The notes: generated by a model from the letters alone, not told the origin. DNA of 64,000 nucleotides from an uncultured Bacteroides sp. (GCA_947074205.1 CAMTOQ010000015.1:1-64000), one strand, 5' to 3'. Counted from the first letter of the stretch, positions 41,332 to 51,812 are shown. Translations and numbers: made by a program.

Positions 41332-42906
41332 CTAACTGTTATTGCAGTGCGGATAGTCTATTGTGTAGTGCAATCCGCGGCTCTCTTTTCTTTCCATGGC
41401 TTGCCTCATTACAAGGTAGCCAACGTTGATCATATTACGAAGTTCACAGATCTCTTTCGTAGCATCGCTGCGTTTGAAAAGATCCTCCGTCTCCTCGTAA
41501 AGTAAGTCTAGACGTTCCCATGCACGTTTTAGGCGAAGATCACTGCGCACAATGCCTACATAGGCACTCATGATTTGGTTCACCTCCTTCATGCTTTGGG
41601 TAATCAATATCATCTCTTCCGACTCGTGTGTGCCTTCGGCATTCCATTCGGGTATGTTGGTATTGAATGTATAGTTGTCGATATGTTCCAATGAATGTTT
41701 GGCTGCTGCATCGGCATAGACCACGGCCTCGATCAGTGAGTTAGAAGCTAGTCGGTTTCCACCATGAAGCCCTGTACACGAACATTCGCCCACAGCATAT
41801 AGGCCTTCGATAGACGACTGTGCGTTGAGATCTACAAGGATACCGCCACAAAGGTAATGTGCAGCTGGTGCTACAGGTATGTACTCTTTGGTGATATCGA
41901 TGCCAAGGCTAAGACACTTTTCATAGATATTTGGGAAGTGATATTTAGTCTCTTCAGGGTCTTTGTGTGTCACATCTAAATAGACATGGTCGTCGCCTCG
42001 CGTCTTCATCTCGTTGTCGATGGCACGAGCCACAATGTCGCGAGGAGCTAGAGAAAGGCGTTCGTCGTACTTCTGCATAAACTCTTTGCCATCCATGGTA
42101 CGAAGTACACCGCCATAGCCGCGCATTGCTTCTGTGATGAGGAACGAAGGGCGATCGCCCGGGTTGAAAAGGGCTGTGGGGTGGAACTGAACAAACTCCA
42201 TATCCTTCACCGTACCTTTGGCACGATAGACCATAGCAATACCGTCGCCGGTAGCTACTAGTGGGTTGGTGGTAGTTTGATAGATTGCACCCACGCCACC
42301 TGTAGCCATCAAGGTGATTTTAGCAAGATAAGTATCTACCTTACCTGTAGCAGGGTCTAGGATATAGGCACCATAACATTTGATATCAGGAGTTTGGCGG
42401 GTCACAGTGATGCCCAAATGGTGTTGTGTCAAGATCTCTACAGCAAACTGATTCTCTATCACTGTGATGTTGGGGTGCTTCTTTACTGCAGCAATCAAGC
42501 TGTCTTGAATCTCGGCGCCCGTATTGTCTTTGTGGTGGAGGATACGGAATTCAGAGTGACCACCTTCGCGGTGCAGGTCGAACTCGCCATTCTCGTTCTT
42601 GTCGAAGTTTACTCCCCAATCAATTAATTCTTGTATTTGTGCAGGTGCTTCGCGCACCACTTTTTCCACAGCCTTGCGGTCGCTGATCCAGTCGCCGGCA
42701 ATCATAGTATCTTCGATGTGTTTCTCGAAGTTGTCTACCAGCATATTGGTTACCGATGCCACACCCCCTTGTGCAAAGTAGGTATTGGCCTCTTCCAGCG
42801 AACTCTTACAAATCAAGGCTACAGTTCCTTTGTTTGCCACTTTCAAGGCAAAGCTCATTCCAGCTATTCCCGAGCCGATAACGAGGAAGTCGTATTTTTT
42901 AACCAT
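41332..42906 (-). CDS. nadB: L-aspartate oxidase
   Basis: FAD-binding GSGIAGMSFAL, FAQGGVA, LCGGILVDLNAQSSIEGLYAVGE. Confidence 0.94.
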   Translation of the reverse strand: MVKKYDFLVIGSGIAGMSFALKVANKGTVALICKSSLEEANTYFAQGGVASVTNMLVDNFEKHIEDTMIAGDWISDRKAVEKVVREAPAQIQELIDWGVNFDKNENGEFDLHREGGHSEFRILHHKDNTGAEIQDSLIAAVKKHPNITVIENQFAVEILTQHHLGITVTRQTPDIKCYGAYILDPATGKVDTYLAKITLMATGGVGAIYQTTTNPLVATGDGIAMVYRAKGTVKDMEFVQFHPTALFNPGDRPSFLITEAMRGYGGVLRTMDGKEFMQKYDERLSLAPRDIVARAIDNEMKTRGDDHVYLDVTHKDPEETKYHFPNIYEKCLSLGIDITKEYIPVAPAAHYLCGGILVDLNAQSSIEGLYAVGECSCTGLHGGNRLASNSLIEAVVYADAAAKHSLEHIDNYTFNTNIPEWNAEGTHESEEMILITQSMKEVNQIMSAYVGIVRSDLRLKRAWERLDLLYEETEDLFKRSDATKEICELRNMINVGYLVMRQAMERKESRGLHYTIDYPHCNNS

Positions 42907-43011
42907 AAGATATAAGTTTCTGTGGCAAAACTACAAAAATAGTCTGTTCTATGTTACAGTTTGTTGATATAAATTAATAAAAGCTTTACCTTAGCAGCAA
43001 AAATAGTCGAT

Positions 43012-43425
43012 ATGGATCGTATCTTTCGTGCGCGCATAGCTTTTTATCAATACTTACTGTTGATTGTATTTGCTGCTACAGCCTTTGTTTTTCTGTGGTT
43101 TAAGTACATTTTGGCAGCTGTTGTTCTTGTGATTTTGCTCCTTATCGTTATTGAGAAGATTATACATACCACTTATACGGTGACCAAGGACAATGAGCTT
43201 GTCATTTATAGAGGTCGATTTAGCCGTAAATTTACTCTACCTATTTCGCAAATCACTGCACTACGTCGGGGGCATTCTATGAAAATTGGAAGCTTTTCGG
43301 TAACCAATTATATCCTCGTGGAGTATGGCGAAAACCGCTTTGTATCGGTAATGCCCATCAAAGAAGATGAGTTCGTGCAGCTCATCGATAAGCGTCTCAA
43401 TTCCACTCCAAAATCTTCTAAATGA
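43012..43425 (+). CDS. PH-domain (bPH2-like) membrane protein
   Basis: Two TM segments followed by a PH-like domain (YTVTKDNELVIYRGRFSRKFTLPISQI). Confidence 0.7.
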   Translation: MDRIFRARIAFYQYLLLIVFAATAFVFLWFKYILAAVVLVILLLIVIEKIIHTTYTVTKDNELVIYRGRFSRKFTLPISQITALRRGHSMKIGSFSVTNYILVEYGENRFVSVMPIKEDEFVQLIDKRLNSTPKSSK

Positions 43426-43549
43426 TGTTCTAAAATAGCTACTATTCGCTAGCTATAGTTCACTATCTTTTCTATATTTGCCATTGAGGATGTTCTTCTC
43501 GATAGAACCTCTGTATCTAACATCTAATCCTAACCAATGTAAATATATT

Positions 43550-44902
43550 ATGAAATACCAATTGATAGTAATAGGTGGTGGACCGGCAGGATATACTGCT
43601 GCTGAGATAGCCGCTAAAGCAGGTTTAAAAGTATTGCTCATCGAGCGCTGCAACCTCGGTGGAGTGTGCCTAAATGAGGGCTGTATCCCTACTAAAACCC
43701 TTCTTTATTCGGCCAAAACACTAGACAATGCACGCTTTGCAGCGAAGTATGGTGTGACTGTAGGTGATGCTTCAATAGACTTACCCAAGGTGGTTTCGCG
43801 TAAGAATAAAGTGGTGCGCAAGCTAGTGCTGGGAATTAAAGCTAAGTTGGCCAATGCGGGTGTCACCGTGTTGCAGGCCGAAGCCTATATAGTAGATAGT
43901 CACCACGTGAGGTGTGACAAAGAGGTGTATCAGTGCGACAAACTGCTAGCCTGTACCGGTTCAGAGACTATTATCCCCTCCATAGAAGGCATTCAGAATA
44001 TAGATTATTGGACGCATCGCGAAGCACTGAATTGCAGTGAAGCGCCAGCCACGATGGTGGTTGTAGGTGGAGGAGTTATCGGTATGGAGTTTGCCGCCTA
44101 CTTCAATAGCCTTGGCACCAAGGTGACTGTTATCGAGATGCAAAACGAGATATTGGGAGGTATGGATAGCGAACTATCGGCTCTGCTTCGTGCCGACTAT
44201 ACAAAGAAAGGGGTGAAATTCCTGCTAAATACATCTGTCACCGCCTTGTCACAAGACGAAGAAGGTATCACTGTGACCTATAAGTGTGGCGATGCAGTAG
44301 AGCATCTTGCAGTAGACAAACTGCTGATGAGTGTAGGTCGACGACCCGTTAACCAAGGCTTTGGATTGGAAAATTTAGGTTTGAAACTCACCGAACGTGG
44401 ACATCCGGAAGTCGATGCGCAGATGCAAAGCTCTCAGGCCGGTGTATATATATGTGGCGATCTTACAGGGTTCTCTCTGTTGGCTCATACTGCTGTGCGC
44501 GAGGCCGAGGTAGCTGTCAACCATATATTAGGAAGAACTGATGAGATGAGCTATAGAGCCATACCCGGAGTGGTCTACACCAATCCCGAATTTGCGGGAG
44601 TAGGAGCTACCGAGGAATCGCTTACTGCCAAAGGCATCGCCTACAAAACTATTAAAATACCGATGGCTTTCTCGGGGCGCTTTGTGGCAGAGAATGAAGG
44701 TGTGAATGGTGTGTGCAAGCTTCTGCTAGCCGAGGATACTACCGTGTTGGGTGCTCATGTCTTGGGCAATCCGGCTTCCGAAATTATCACCCTTGCAGGG
44801 ATGGCCATCGAACAGCGGCTCACCGCTCATCAGTGGATGCGTATCGTGGTGCCTCACCCCACTGTGGGCGAGATCTTCCGCGAGGCTTTGGCTTCCATCT
44901 AA
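43550..44902 (+). CDS. lpdA: Dihydrolipoyl dehydrogenase
   Basis: VIGGGPAGYTAAE, GGVCLNEGCIPTK redox motif; start at MKYQL (43550) rather than ORF-track 43478. Confidence 0.93.
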   Translation: MKYQLIVIGGGPAGYTAAEIAAKAGLKVLLIERCNLGGVCLNEGCIPTKTLLYSAKTLDNARFAAKYGVTVGDASIDLPKVVSRKNKVVRKLVLGIKAKLANAGVTVLQAEAYIVDSHHVRCDKEVYQCDKLLACTGSETIIPSIEGIQNIDYWTHREALNCSEAPATMVVVGGGVIGMEFAAYFNSLGTKVTVIEMQNEILGGMDSELSALLRADYTKKGVKFLLNTSVTALSQDEEGITVTYKCGDAVEHLAVDKLLMSVGRRPVNQGFGLENLGLKLTERGHPEVDAQMQSSQAGVYICGDLTGFSLLAHTAVREAEVAVNHILGRTDEMSYRAIPGVVYTNPEFAGVGATEESLTAKGIAYKTIKIPMAFSGRFVAENEGVNGVCKLLLAEDTTVLGAHVLGNPASEIITLAGMAIEQRLTAHQWMRIVVPHPTVGEIFREALASI

Positions 44903-45041
44903 GCACCTATAAACCGGCATACAACCAGCCGACACCAAGCACAACCCTCTTCTAAAAAGAAAATAATTGCTCTTGGTGTCGGCTTTCTTTTTGAATAAGC
45001 GTAATTTTGTTGCAGTTCAATTATTAAACCCTATTGCAACG

Positions 45042-46448
45042 ATGAATCGTTTGTTACTCTCTCTTTTTCTCTTCTCCGTGCTTCCTCTTTGTGGACAATC
45101 TCTGCTTACCGAGGAGCTGGATAAGTTGATAGCGGCACTTCCCGAAGGTTCGGAAGTGGGTGTATCTATCTACGACCTTACCGACAAGAAGTCGCTTTTC
45201 ACCTATAACGTTAATAAATTGTCCCGTCCGGCATCTACCATGAAGTTGGCCACGGGCATTGCAACCTTGGCCCGCAAGGATAGAGATGTGCCTTTCAGCA
45301 CCGAGGTATGGTATCAAGGCACGGTAGCCAACGATACACTCTTTGGCGATTTATATGTGGTGGGTGGTTTCGACCCTGAGTTCGAAGAGGAGGGGATGCG
45401 AACTCTAGTGAGTAGTGTGGTGCAGCAGCCCTTCCGTGTCATTGCCGGAAGGATTTATGGCGATGTGTCGATGAAAGACTCTCTTTATTGGGGGCAAGGT
45501 TGGGCATGGGACGATACGCCAGAAGCCTATCAGCCCTATCTTTCTCCGTTGATGTACAGCAAAGGAACTGTCACAGTGACGGCTACTCCCGCTAATGTTA
45601 TAGGCGATACGGCTCAACTGTTTGTCTATCCACCTTCTTCTTATTATACCGTAGAGAATATGAGTCGGACTAAAACATCCTCGGCAGGTCGATTTAAAGT
45701 AGACCGCAACTGGTTGGACAATGGCAATATGATCACGGTAAAGGGGAATGTAGATCGATCGTCGGGGCGCGAAATCAACGTTTACTCGTCGCAAGACTTC
45801 TTTATGCACACATTTGTGGAGCGATTGGCAGCACAAGGCGTGGTGGCCGACTCAGTTTATGCCTTCGGCGAACTGCTTCCGGATAGCACAGAAGTACTTA
45901 TAGGTAGATTCGAAACTCCTACGCAGCGCGTGTTGGAGCAGATGATGAAAGAGAGTGATAACCTCTATGCTGAGGCTTTGCTTTACCGACTAGCTGCCAG
46001 AAGCACCGATAAAAAGAGGTTGACAGCCCAAGATGGTACGAAAGAGATAGCCGGATTGCTGCGCCGACTGGGCTACAAGAGTGAGCAGTTTAGGGTAGTC
46101 GATGGTTCCGGACTCTCGAACTACAACTATCTGACGCCTGCTATGTTGCTCGATTTGTTGAAGTTTGCCTATAGTGATAATGATATTTTTCTTCCCCTCT
46201 ACAAGACATTGCCCGTATCGGGAGTGGATGGTACCTTGAAGCATCGCATGAAACAGACGGCTGCCCATCGCAATGTGCATGCCAAGACAGGATCGTTCAC
46301 AGGTATCAACTGCCTCGCAGGATACACGCAGACGGCCGATGGTCACGACATTGCTTTTGTGATAATGAATCAGAATGTATTGCAGCCCATTAAAGCGCGA
46401 GAGTTTCAGAATAAAGTGTGCGAGTTGATTTGCAAATATGCGGAGTAG
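45042..46448 (+). CDS. dacB: D-alanyl-D-alanine carboxypeptidase/endopeptidase (PBP4 family)
   Basis: RPASTMKLATG (SxxK), VDGSGLSNYN (SxN), HAKTGS (KTG); start at MNRLLL (45042). Confidence 0.92.
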   Translation: MNRLLLSLFLFSVLPLCGQSLLTEELDKLIAALPEGSEVGVSIYDLTDKKSLFTYNVNKLSRPASTMKLATGIATLARKDRDVPFSTEVWYQGTVANDTLFGDLYVVGGFDPEFEEEGMRTLVSSVVQQPFRVIAGRIYGDVSMKDSLYWGQGWAWDDTPEAYQPYLSPLMYSKGTVTVTATPANVIGDTAQLFVYPPSSYYTVENMSRTKTSSAGRFKVDRNWLDNGNMITVKGNVDRSSGREINVYSSQDFFMHTFVERLAAQGVVADSVYAFGELLPDSTEVLIGRFETPTQRVLEQMMKESDNLYAEALLYRLAARSTDKKRLTAQDGTKEIAGLLRRLGYKSEQFRVVDGSGLSNYNYLTPAMLLDLLKFAYSDNDIFLPLYKTLPVSGVDGTLKHRMKQTAAHRNVHAKTGSFTGINCLAGYTQTADGHDIAFVIMNQNVLQPIKAREFQNKVCELICKYAE

Positions 46449-46457
46449 TTGGGGTAG

Positions 46458-46535
46458 GGGCAAAAAAAAAGGAGTCACGCCTGACTCCAACCTTTGTTAA
46501 CCTTAAATCTAATACTATGAAAAACACAGTGCAAA
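46458..46535 (-). ncRNA. Duplicated promoter-terminator unit, copy 1 (candidate very short RNA, minus strand)
   Basis: Minus strand: TTTG-N20-TAGATTTA promoter, then GGAGTCAGGCGTGACTCC hairpin + T9; 77/78 identity to 46879-46956. Confidence 0.55.
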
Positions 46536-46700
46536 TATATGGCTGTGTGCGCAAACAGACAAATTTTAGTGTAAAAATCACACCTTCTATAACATTGATT
46601 AGCAATACGGTAGAATTTATTCACACTTATACACAATTGTAAGGCTCATTACGTCATGAGCTGAGGAGTAAAGGTTGAATTATAGCCCTTTAAAGAGGGG

Positions 46701-46797
46701 TTTGGTGAGTAGCCCTTGCCAGCTCGGTGAGTAGCTGTGGTCTGCTCGGTGGCAACAGCTTGCCACCACGGTGGGTAGCCCTTGCCAGTAAACGGGG
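46701..46797. repeat. Mosaic palindromic intergenic element, copy R3
   Basis: TTTGGTGAG...CCAGTAAACGGGG with words GGTGAGTAGC, CCCTTGCCA, GGTGGCAACAGCTTGCCACC. Confidence 0.75.
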
Positions 46798-46878
46798 TTT
46801 TAGGGGGTGTATTTAGGTGACCGAATTGGCTGATAATGAGTAGTTAATCTACAAGAGGAGAAATCATAGCTCAATTTA

Positions 46879-46956
46879 GGGCAAAAAAAAAGGAGTCACG
46901 CCTGACTCCAACCTTTGTTAACCTTAAATCTAATACTATGAAAAACACAGTACAAA
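46879..46956 (-). ncRNA. Duplicated promoter-terminator unit, copy 2 (candidate very short RNA, minus strand)
   Basis: Same 78-nt unit as 46458-46535 with one substitution. Confidence 0.55.
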
Positions 46957-47182
46957 GGTAGCGATTGTTTGCTAATCTGCAAATTTAGTCAGTGGAATCT
47001 ACTGTTTTATAACATAAATTATAAATTGCAATACTTTTGTTTTCTTTTTGTAATATTTCTATAACTCATTTTAAAGGTTCTGATAGTATGCAATTAGTTG
47101 GTGTGCGAAGTATCAAGATTGCACTAAAAGCTCTATCTTTGTTGGTTCAATGACGTTGAATGTCTAACAATTAAAGCGACTA

Positions 47183-49807
47183 ATGATGGTGAATGCCAAT
47201 GATATAGAGATGACCCCTATGATGAGACAGTTTGTGGATCTAAAGTCCAAACACCCCGATGCGGTGATGCTGTTTCGTTGTGGCGACTTTTACGAAACCT
47301 ACTCCACAGATGCTATTATAGCTTCCGAAATATTGGGTATCACGTTGACAAAACGTGCCAATGGAAAAGGAAAGACTATCGAAATGGCAGGATTTCCCCA
47401 TCATGCGTTAGACACCTATCTACCCAAGCTGATACGTGCCGGCAAGCGTGTAGCTATTTGCGACCAACTCGAAGATCCCAAAACGACTAAGAAATTGGTG
47501 AAGCGTGGCATCACCGAGCTAGTTACCCCGGGGGTTTCAATCAATGACAATGTGCTGAACTATAAGGAGAACAACTTCTTGGCTGCTGTGCATTTCGCTA
47601 AAAACAGTTGTGGTATCGCCTTTCTTGATATCTCTACGGGTGAGTTTCTTACCGCTGAGGGACCTTTTGACTATATCGACAAACTGCTGAATAACTTCGC
47701 CCCTAAAGAGGTGCTTTACGAGCGCACCAAAAAACTGATGTTCGAAGGCAACTTTGGTTCTCGCTTTTTTACTTTCGAGCTCGAAGACTGGGTGTTCACC
47801 GAAAGTAGTGCGCGCGACAAGTTGCTGAAACATTTCGAAACTAAGAACTTAAAAGGCTTTGGTGTAGAGCAATTGCGCAACGGAGTAATTGCCGCTGGTG
47901 CCATCTTGCAATATCTGGAGATGACCCAACACAATCAAATTGGGCATATCACCTCCTTGGCACGTATCGAAGAAGACAAGTTTGTGCGACTAGATAAGTT
48001 TACTGTACGCAGTCTAGAGCTGATTGGCAGTATGAACGAAGGCGGATCTAGCCTGATGGAAGTGATGGACAAAACCATCAGCCCGATGGGGGCACGTCTG
48101 CTAAAACGTTGGATGGTATTTCCATTAAAAGAAGAGAAGCTGATCAACGATCGCTTAAACGTGGTCGAATATTTCTTTAAGGATCCGGAGTTTCGCGATC
48201 TGATGGAAGAACAGCTGCAACGTATCGGCGACCTCGAGCGTATCCTCTCAAAAGTGGCCGTAGGTCGTGTTTCGCCGCGCGAAGTGGTGCAGCTCAAAAT
48301 AGCTTTGCAGGCCATCGAGCCCATCAAGGAAGCTTGTTTGCAGGCCGATAATGCCAGCTTGAACCGCATTGGCGAGCAGCTCAACCTTTGTGCCTCTATC
48401 CGCGACCGCATCGACAAAGAGGTGAACAATGACCCTCCGTTGCTCATCAACAAAGGGGGAGTGATCAAGTCGGGCATCAACGAAGAGTTGGACGAGTTGC
48501 GTCGTATTGCCTATTCGGGTAAGGACTATCTGCTACAAATTCAGCAACGCGAAAGTGAGTTGACTGGCATTCCTAGCTTGAAAATCGCCTTCAACAGTGT
48601 GTTTGGTTACTACATTGAGGTGCGCAACATTCACAAGGACAAAGTGCCACAAGAGTGGATCAGAAAGCAAACCCTTGTCAATGCCGAGCGATACATCACG
48701 CAAGAACTCAAAGAATACGAAGAAAAAATATTGGGTGCCGAAGATAAGATTCTATCACTCGAAACCCGCCTGTACAACGAGCTGGTGCAAGCTTTGGCCG
48801 AGTTTATCCCTGCCATCCAGATCAATGCCAACCAGATAGCTCGTGTAGACTGCTTATTGTCGTTTGCCAATGTAGCACGTATCAACAAATACATCCGTCC
48901 ACAAATCTCTGACGACGATGTGCTGGACATTCGCCAAGGCCGACACCCAGTGATTGAGCGTCAGCTCCCTATCGGCGAAAAATATGTGGCCAACGATGTG
49001 ATGCTCGACTCTGAGAGTCAGCAGATCATCATCATCACCGGTCCCAATATGGCCGGTAAGTCGGCATTGCTGCGTCAAACTGCCCTTATCACGCTGTTGG
49101 CACAAGTCGGCTCATTCGTGCCGGCTGAGAGTGCCCATATCGGTCTGGTCGATAAGATATTCACCCGCGTAGGGGCAAGCGACAACATATCGGTAGGCGA
49201 GTCAACCTTTATGGTGGAGATGAACGAAGCGTCCGATATCCTGAACAACCTATCACCAAGGAGTTTAGTGCTGTTCGACGAGTTAGGTCGTGGTACTTCT
49301 ACCTACGACGGTATCTCTATCGCTTGGTCCATCGTGGAGTATATCCACGAACACCCCAAAGCACGTGCTCGCACGCTATTCGCTACCCACTATCATGAGC
49401 TCAACGAGATGGAGAAATCGTTCAAGCGCATCAAAAATTTCAATGTGTCGGTGAAAGAGGTAGAAAACAAAGTGATTTTCCTACGCAAGCTAGTAGCAGG
49501 AGGTAGCGAACACTCGTTTGGTATCCACGTAGCCAAGATGGCCGGTATGCCAAAGAGCATCGTGAAGCGCAGCAACGAGATATTGAAGCAGCTAGAGACC
49601 GATAACCGCCAACAAGGTGTGGGTGGCAAGCCATTGGCCGATGTTAGTGAGCATCGCGAAGGCATGCAGCTCAGCTTCTTCCAACTCGACGACCCCGTGC
49701 TTTGTCAGATCCGTGACGAGATACTTCACTTGGATATCAACAACTTGACTCCTATCGAGGCGCTGAATAAGTTGAGTGATATAAAGAAGATTGTGAAGGG
49801 GAAGTAA
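47183..49807 (+). CDS. mutS: DNA mismatch repair protein MutS
   Basis: [26 protein letters not shown], Walker [23 protein letters not shown]. Confidence 0.97.
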   Translation: MMVNANDIEMTPMMRQFVDLKSKHPDAVMLFRCGDFYETYSTDAIIASEILGITLTKRANGKGKTIEMAGFPHHALDTYLPKLIRAGKRVAICDQLEDPKTTKKLVKRGITELVTPGVSINDNVLNYKENNFLAAVHFAKNSCGIAFLDISTGEFLTAEGPFDYIDKLLNNFAPKEVLYERTKKLMFEGNFGSRFFTFELEDWVFTESSARDKLLKHFETKNLKGFGVEQLRNGVIAAGAILQYLEMTQHNQIGHITSLARIEEDKFVRLDKFTVRSLELIGSMNEGGSSLMEVMDKTISPMGARLLKRWMVFPLKEEKLINDRLNVVEYFFKDPEFRDLMEEQLQRIGDLERILSKVAVGRVSPREVVQLKIALQAIEPIKEACLQADNASLNRIGEQLNLCASIRDRIDKEVNNDPPLLINKGGVIKSGINEELDELRRIAYSGKDYLLQIQQRESELTGIPSLKIAFNSVFGYYIEVRNIHKDKVPQEWIRKQTLVNAERYITQELKEYEEKILGAEDKILSLETRLYNELVQALAEFIPAIQINANQIARVDCLLSFANVARINKYIRPQISDDDVLDIRQGRHPVIERQLPIGEKYVANDVMLDSESQQIIIITGPNMAGKSALLRQTALITLLAQVGSFVPAESAHIGLVDKIFTRVGASDNISVGESTFMVEMNEASDILNNLSPRSLVLFDELGRGTSTYDGISIAWSIVEYIHEHPKARARTLFATHYHELNEMEKSFKRIKNFNVSVKEVENKVIFLRKLVAGGSEHSFGIHVAKMAGMPKSIVKRSNEILKQLETDNRQQGVGGKPLADVSEHREGMQLSFFQLDDPVLCQIRDEILHLDINNLTPIEALNKLSDIKKIVKGK

Positions 49808-49898
49808 CTATTGCTGCAACTTACCGGCTTAAGCCAAAGAAAGTGACTAAAATATAGTAATAGTACGAACAAAAAATAGGTTTCATTCGTATTATTAC

Positions 49899-50009
49899 TA
49901 TATTTGTGATGTAATTAAGTCCGAAATGTCATGAGTTACAAATCGCTTAAAGAGGTTGTAACTACAGCATTTTGAGGCAAGCGGGGCTAAAATAGCCCCT
50001 GCCTCTTTT
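49899..50009 (+). promoter_or_regulatory. Candidate structured leader/sRNA with intrinsic terminator upstream of hicB
   Basis: -7 box TATATTTG (49899-49906); stem AGTTACAA/TTGTAACT (49934-49941/49956-49963); terminator GAGGCA-GGGGCT...AGCCCC-TGCCTC + T4 (49974-50009). Confidence 0.55.
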
Positions 50010-50031
50010 GTTTCACTTTAAAAGCATTGAT

Positions 50032-50424
50032 ATGAAAAAGGTTGAGGTAATTGTGGAACACGCAGGCAAGAATTTGAGTGCGTATATCGAAGGTGCTCCT
50101 ATCATTACAGTGGGTAATGACATGAGAGAACTGGAAGATAACATGAAGGAAGCTATTGAACTCTACTTAGAGGACAATGCCAACCCTTGTGAATTGCTTT
50201 CTGGTGAGTTTGAACTGAAGTTCAAAATTGATGCTGCCACTTTTATAAACTACTACAGCGGTATTTTCACCAAAGCTGCATTGAGTCGTATCACCGGCAT
50301 TAACGAACGCCAGTTGTGGCACTATGCCGCCGGTGTGCATAAGCCACGAAAAAAACAATTGGAAAAGATTCAGAACGGTATTCAATCTCTTACTAAGGAG
50401 TTGTCTGCAATCAATTTGGTGTAG
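50032..50424 (+). CDS. HicB-family antitoxin-like protein with C-terminal HTH (no adjacent HicA)
   Basis: N-terminal HicB-like fold (VEVIVEHAGKNLSAYIEG), C-terminal HTH-like ALSRITGINERQLWHYAAGVHKPRKKQLEKI. Confidence 0.7.
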   Translation: MKKVEVIVEHAGKNLSAYIEGAPIITVGNDMRELEDNMKEAIELYLEDNANPCELLSGEFELKFKIDAATFINYYSGIFTKAALSRITGINERQLWHYAAGVHKPRKKQLEKIQNGIQSLTKELSAINLV

Positions 50425-50631
50425 TTTGTCTGACTACTTTGCAGTTTCTTTTTTGATATGTATGATAATATTTGCAAAAGTTCTACTCAGGACTGCGCAA
50501 TAGCGTGAATAAAAGTCTAATGTTTTCACCATACAATTATATTCCCTATCTTTGTGCCTGAAATAGAGAGCTAAAGCCTCTCTAGTATCAATTAACAATC
50601 AGATAATTACAAAAGAACTTTATAGATATTT

Positions 50632-51735
50632 ATGGCATTACAATGTGGCATAGTCGGACTCCCTAACGTGGGTAAGTCGACACTTTTCAACTGCTTGTCG
50701 AACGCTAAAGCGCAGGCGGCTAATTTTCCTTTCTGTACCATCGAACCTAACGTAGGTGTAATCACTGTACCCGATGAGCGTCTTACTAAACTTTCTGAGC
50801 TTGTGAATCCACAGCGTGTGCAACCTACTACTGTAGAGATTGTAGACATCGCCGGATTGGTGAAAGGTGCGAGCAAGGGCGAAGGTCTGGGCAACAAATT
50901 CTTGGCAAATATCCGCGAAACAGATGCTATCTTGCACGTACTTCGTTGCTTTGATGACGAGAACGTGACGCACGTTGACGGTAGCGTGAACCCTGTGCGC
51001 GACAAGGAAATCATCGACTACGAACTACAGTTGAAAGACCTAGAAACTGTTGACGCTCGTATCCAAAAGGTGCAAAAGCAAGCGCAAACTGGTGGTGACA
51101 AGGTGGCTAAGATGACTTACGATATCTTGATTAAATACAAAGAGGCTTTGGAGCAAGGTAAATCGGCTCGTACAGTTACTTTTGACTCGAAAGACGAACA
51201 AAAGGTGGCTCGCGAATTGTTCTTGTTGACTTCTAAGCCCGTGATGTATGTGTGCAACGTTGACGAATCGAGTGCTGTAAATGGCAACAAGTATGTAGAA
51301 ATGGTGCGCGAGGCTACTAAAGACGAAGACGCTGAAATCCTAGTATTGGCTGTAAAGACTGAGTCGGATATCGCTGAGCTAGAGACTTACGAAGACCGTC
51401 AAATGTTCCTCGAAGAGGTAGGTTTGGAAGAGTCGGGAGTATCTCGTTTGATTCGTTCGGCTTATGCATTGCTTAACCTCGAGACTTACTTTACTGCAGG
51501 TGTACAAGAGGTGCGTGCTTGGACTTACGAAAAGGGATGGAAAGCTCCACAATGTGCGGGTGTTATCCACACCGACTTCGAAAAAGGATTTATCCGTGCC
51601 GAAGTTATCAAATACGAAGACTTTATCAGTTATGGCTCTGAGGCTGCTGTGAAAGAAGCGGGTAAACTTAGCGTGGAAGGTAAAGAGTACATCGTGCAAG
51701 ACGGCGACATTATGCATTTCCGTTTCAACGTATAA
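50632..51735 (+). CDS. ychF: Redox-regulated ATPase YchF (Obg-family GTPase)
   Basis: CGIVGLPNVGKSTLFNCLS, VDIAGLVKGASKGEGLGNKFLANIRETDAI. Confidence 0.97.
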   Translation: MALQCGIVGLPNVGKSTLFNCLSNAKAQAANFPFCTIEPNVGVITVPDERLTKLSELVNPQRVQPTTVEIVDIAGLVKGASKGEGLGNKFLANIRETDAILHVLRCFDDENVTHVDGSVNPVRDKEIIDYELQLKDLETVDARIQKVQKQAQTGGDKVAKMTYDILIKYKEALEQGKSARTVTFDSKDEQKVARELFLLTSKPVMYVCNVDESSAVNGNKYVEMVREATKDEDAEILVLAVKTESDIAELETYEDRQMFLEEVGLEESGVSRLIRSAYALLNLETYFTAGVQEVRAWTYEKGWKAPQCAGVIHTDFEKGFIRAEVIKYEDFISYGSEAAVKEAGKLSVEGKEYIVQDGDIMHFRFNV

Positions 51736-51746
51736 TCATAAACTGC

Positions 51747-51793
51747 GAGACACGCCACTGCCCATCGGGTCAGCGTCGTGTCTCTCTTTTTTT
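51747..51793 (+). terminator. Intrinsic terminator after ychF
   Basis: GAGACACG...CGTGTCTC then TCTTTTTTT. Confidence 0.75.
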
Positions 51794-51812
51794 ATAATAA
51801 ACACAACCTTTT

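Noticed and set aside
46418-46642. 74-aa ORF downstream of dacB containing MKNTVQIYGCVRKQT
   Set aside because: Overlaps the dacB end and the 78-bp repeat; the second repeat copy gives MKNTVQR-stop, so coding is not conserved between copies.
46458-46956. IS element bounded by the two 78-bp repeats
   Set aside because: The repeats are direct, the 343-bp interior has no ORF, and no transposase or target-site duplication is visible.
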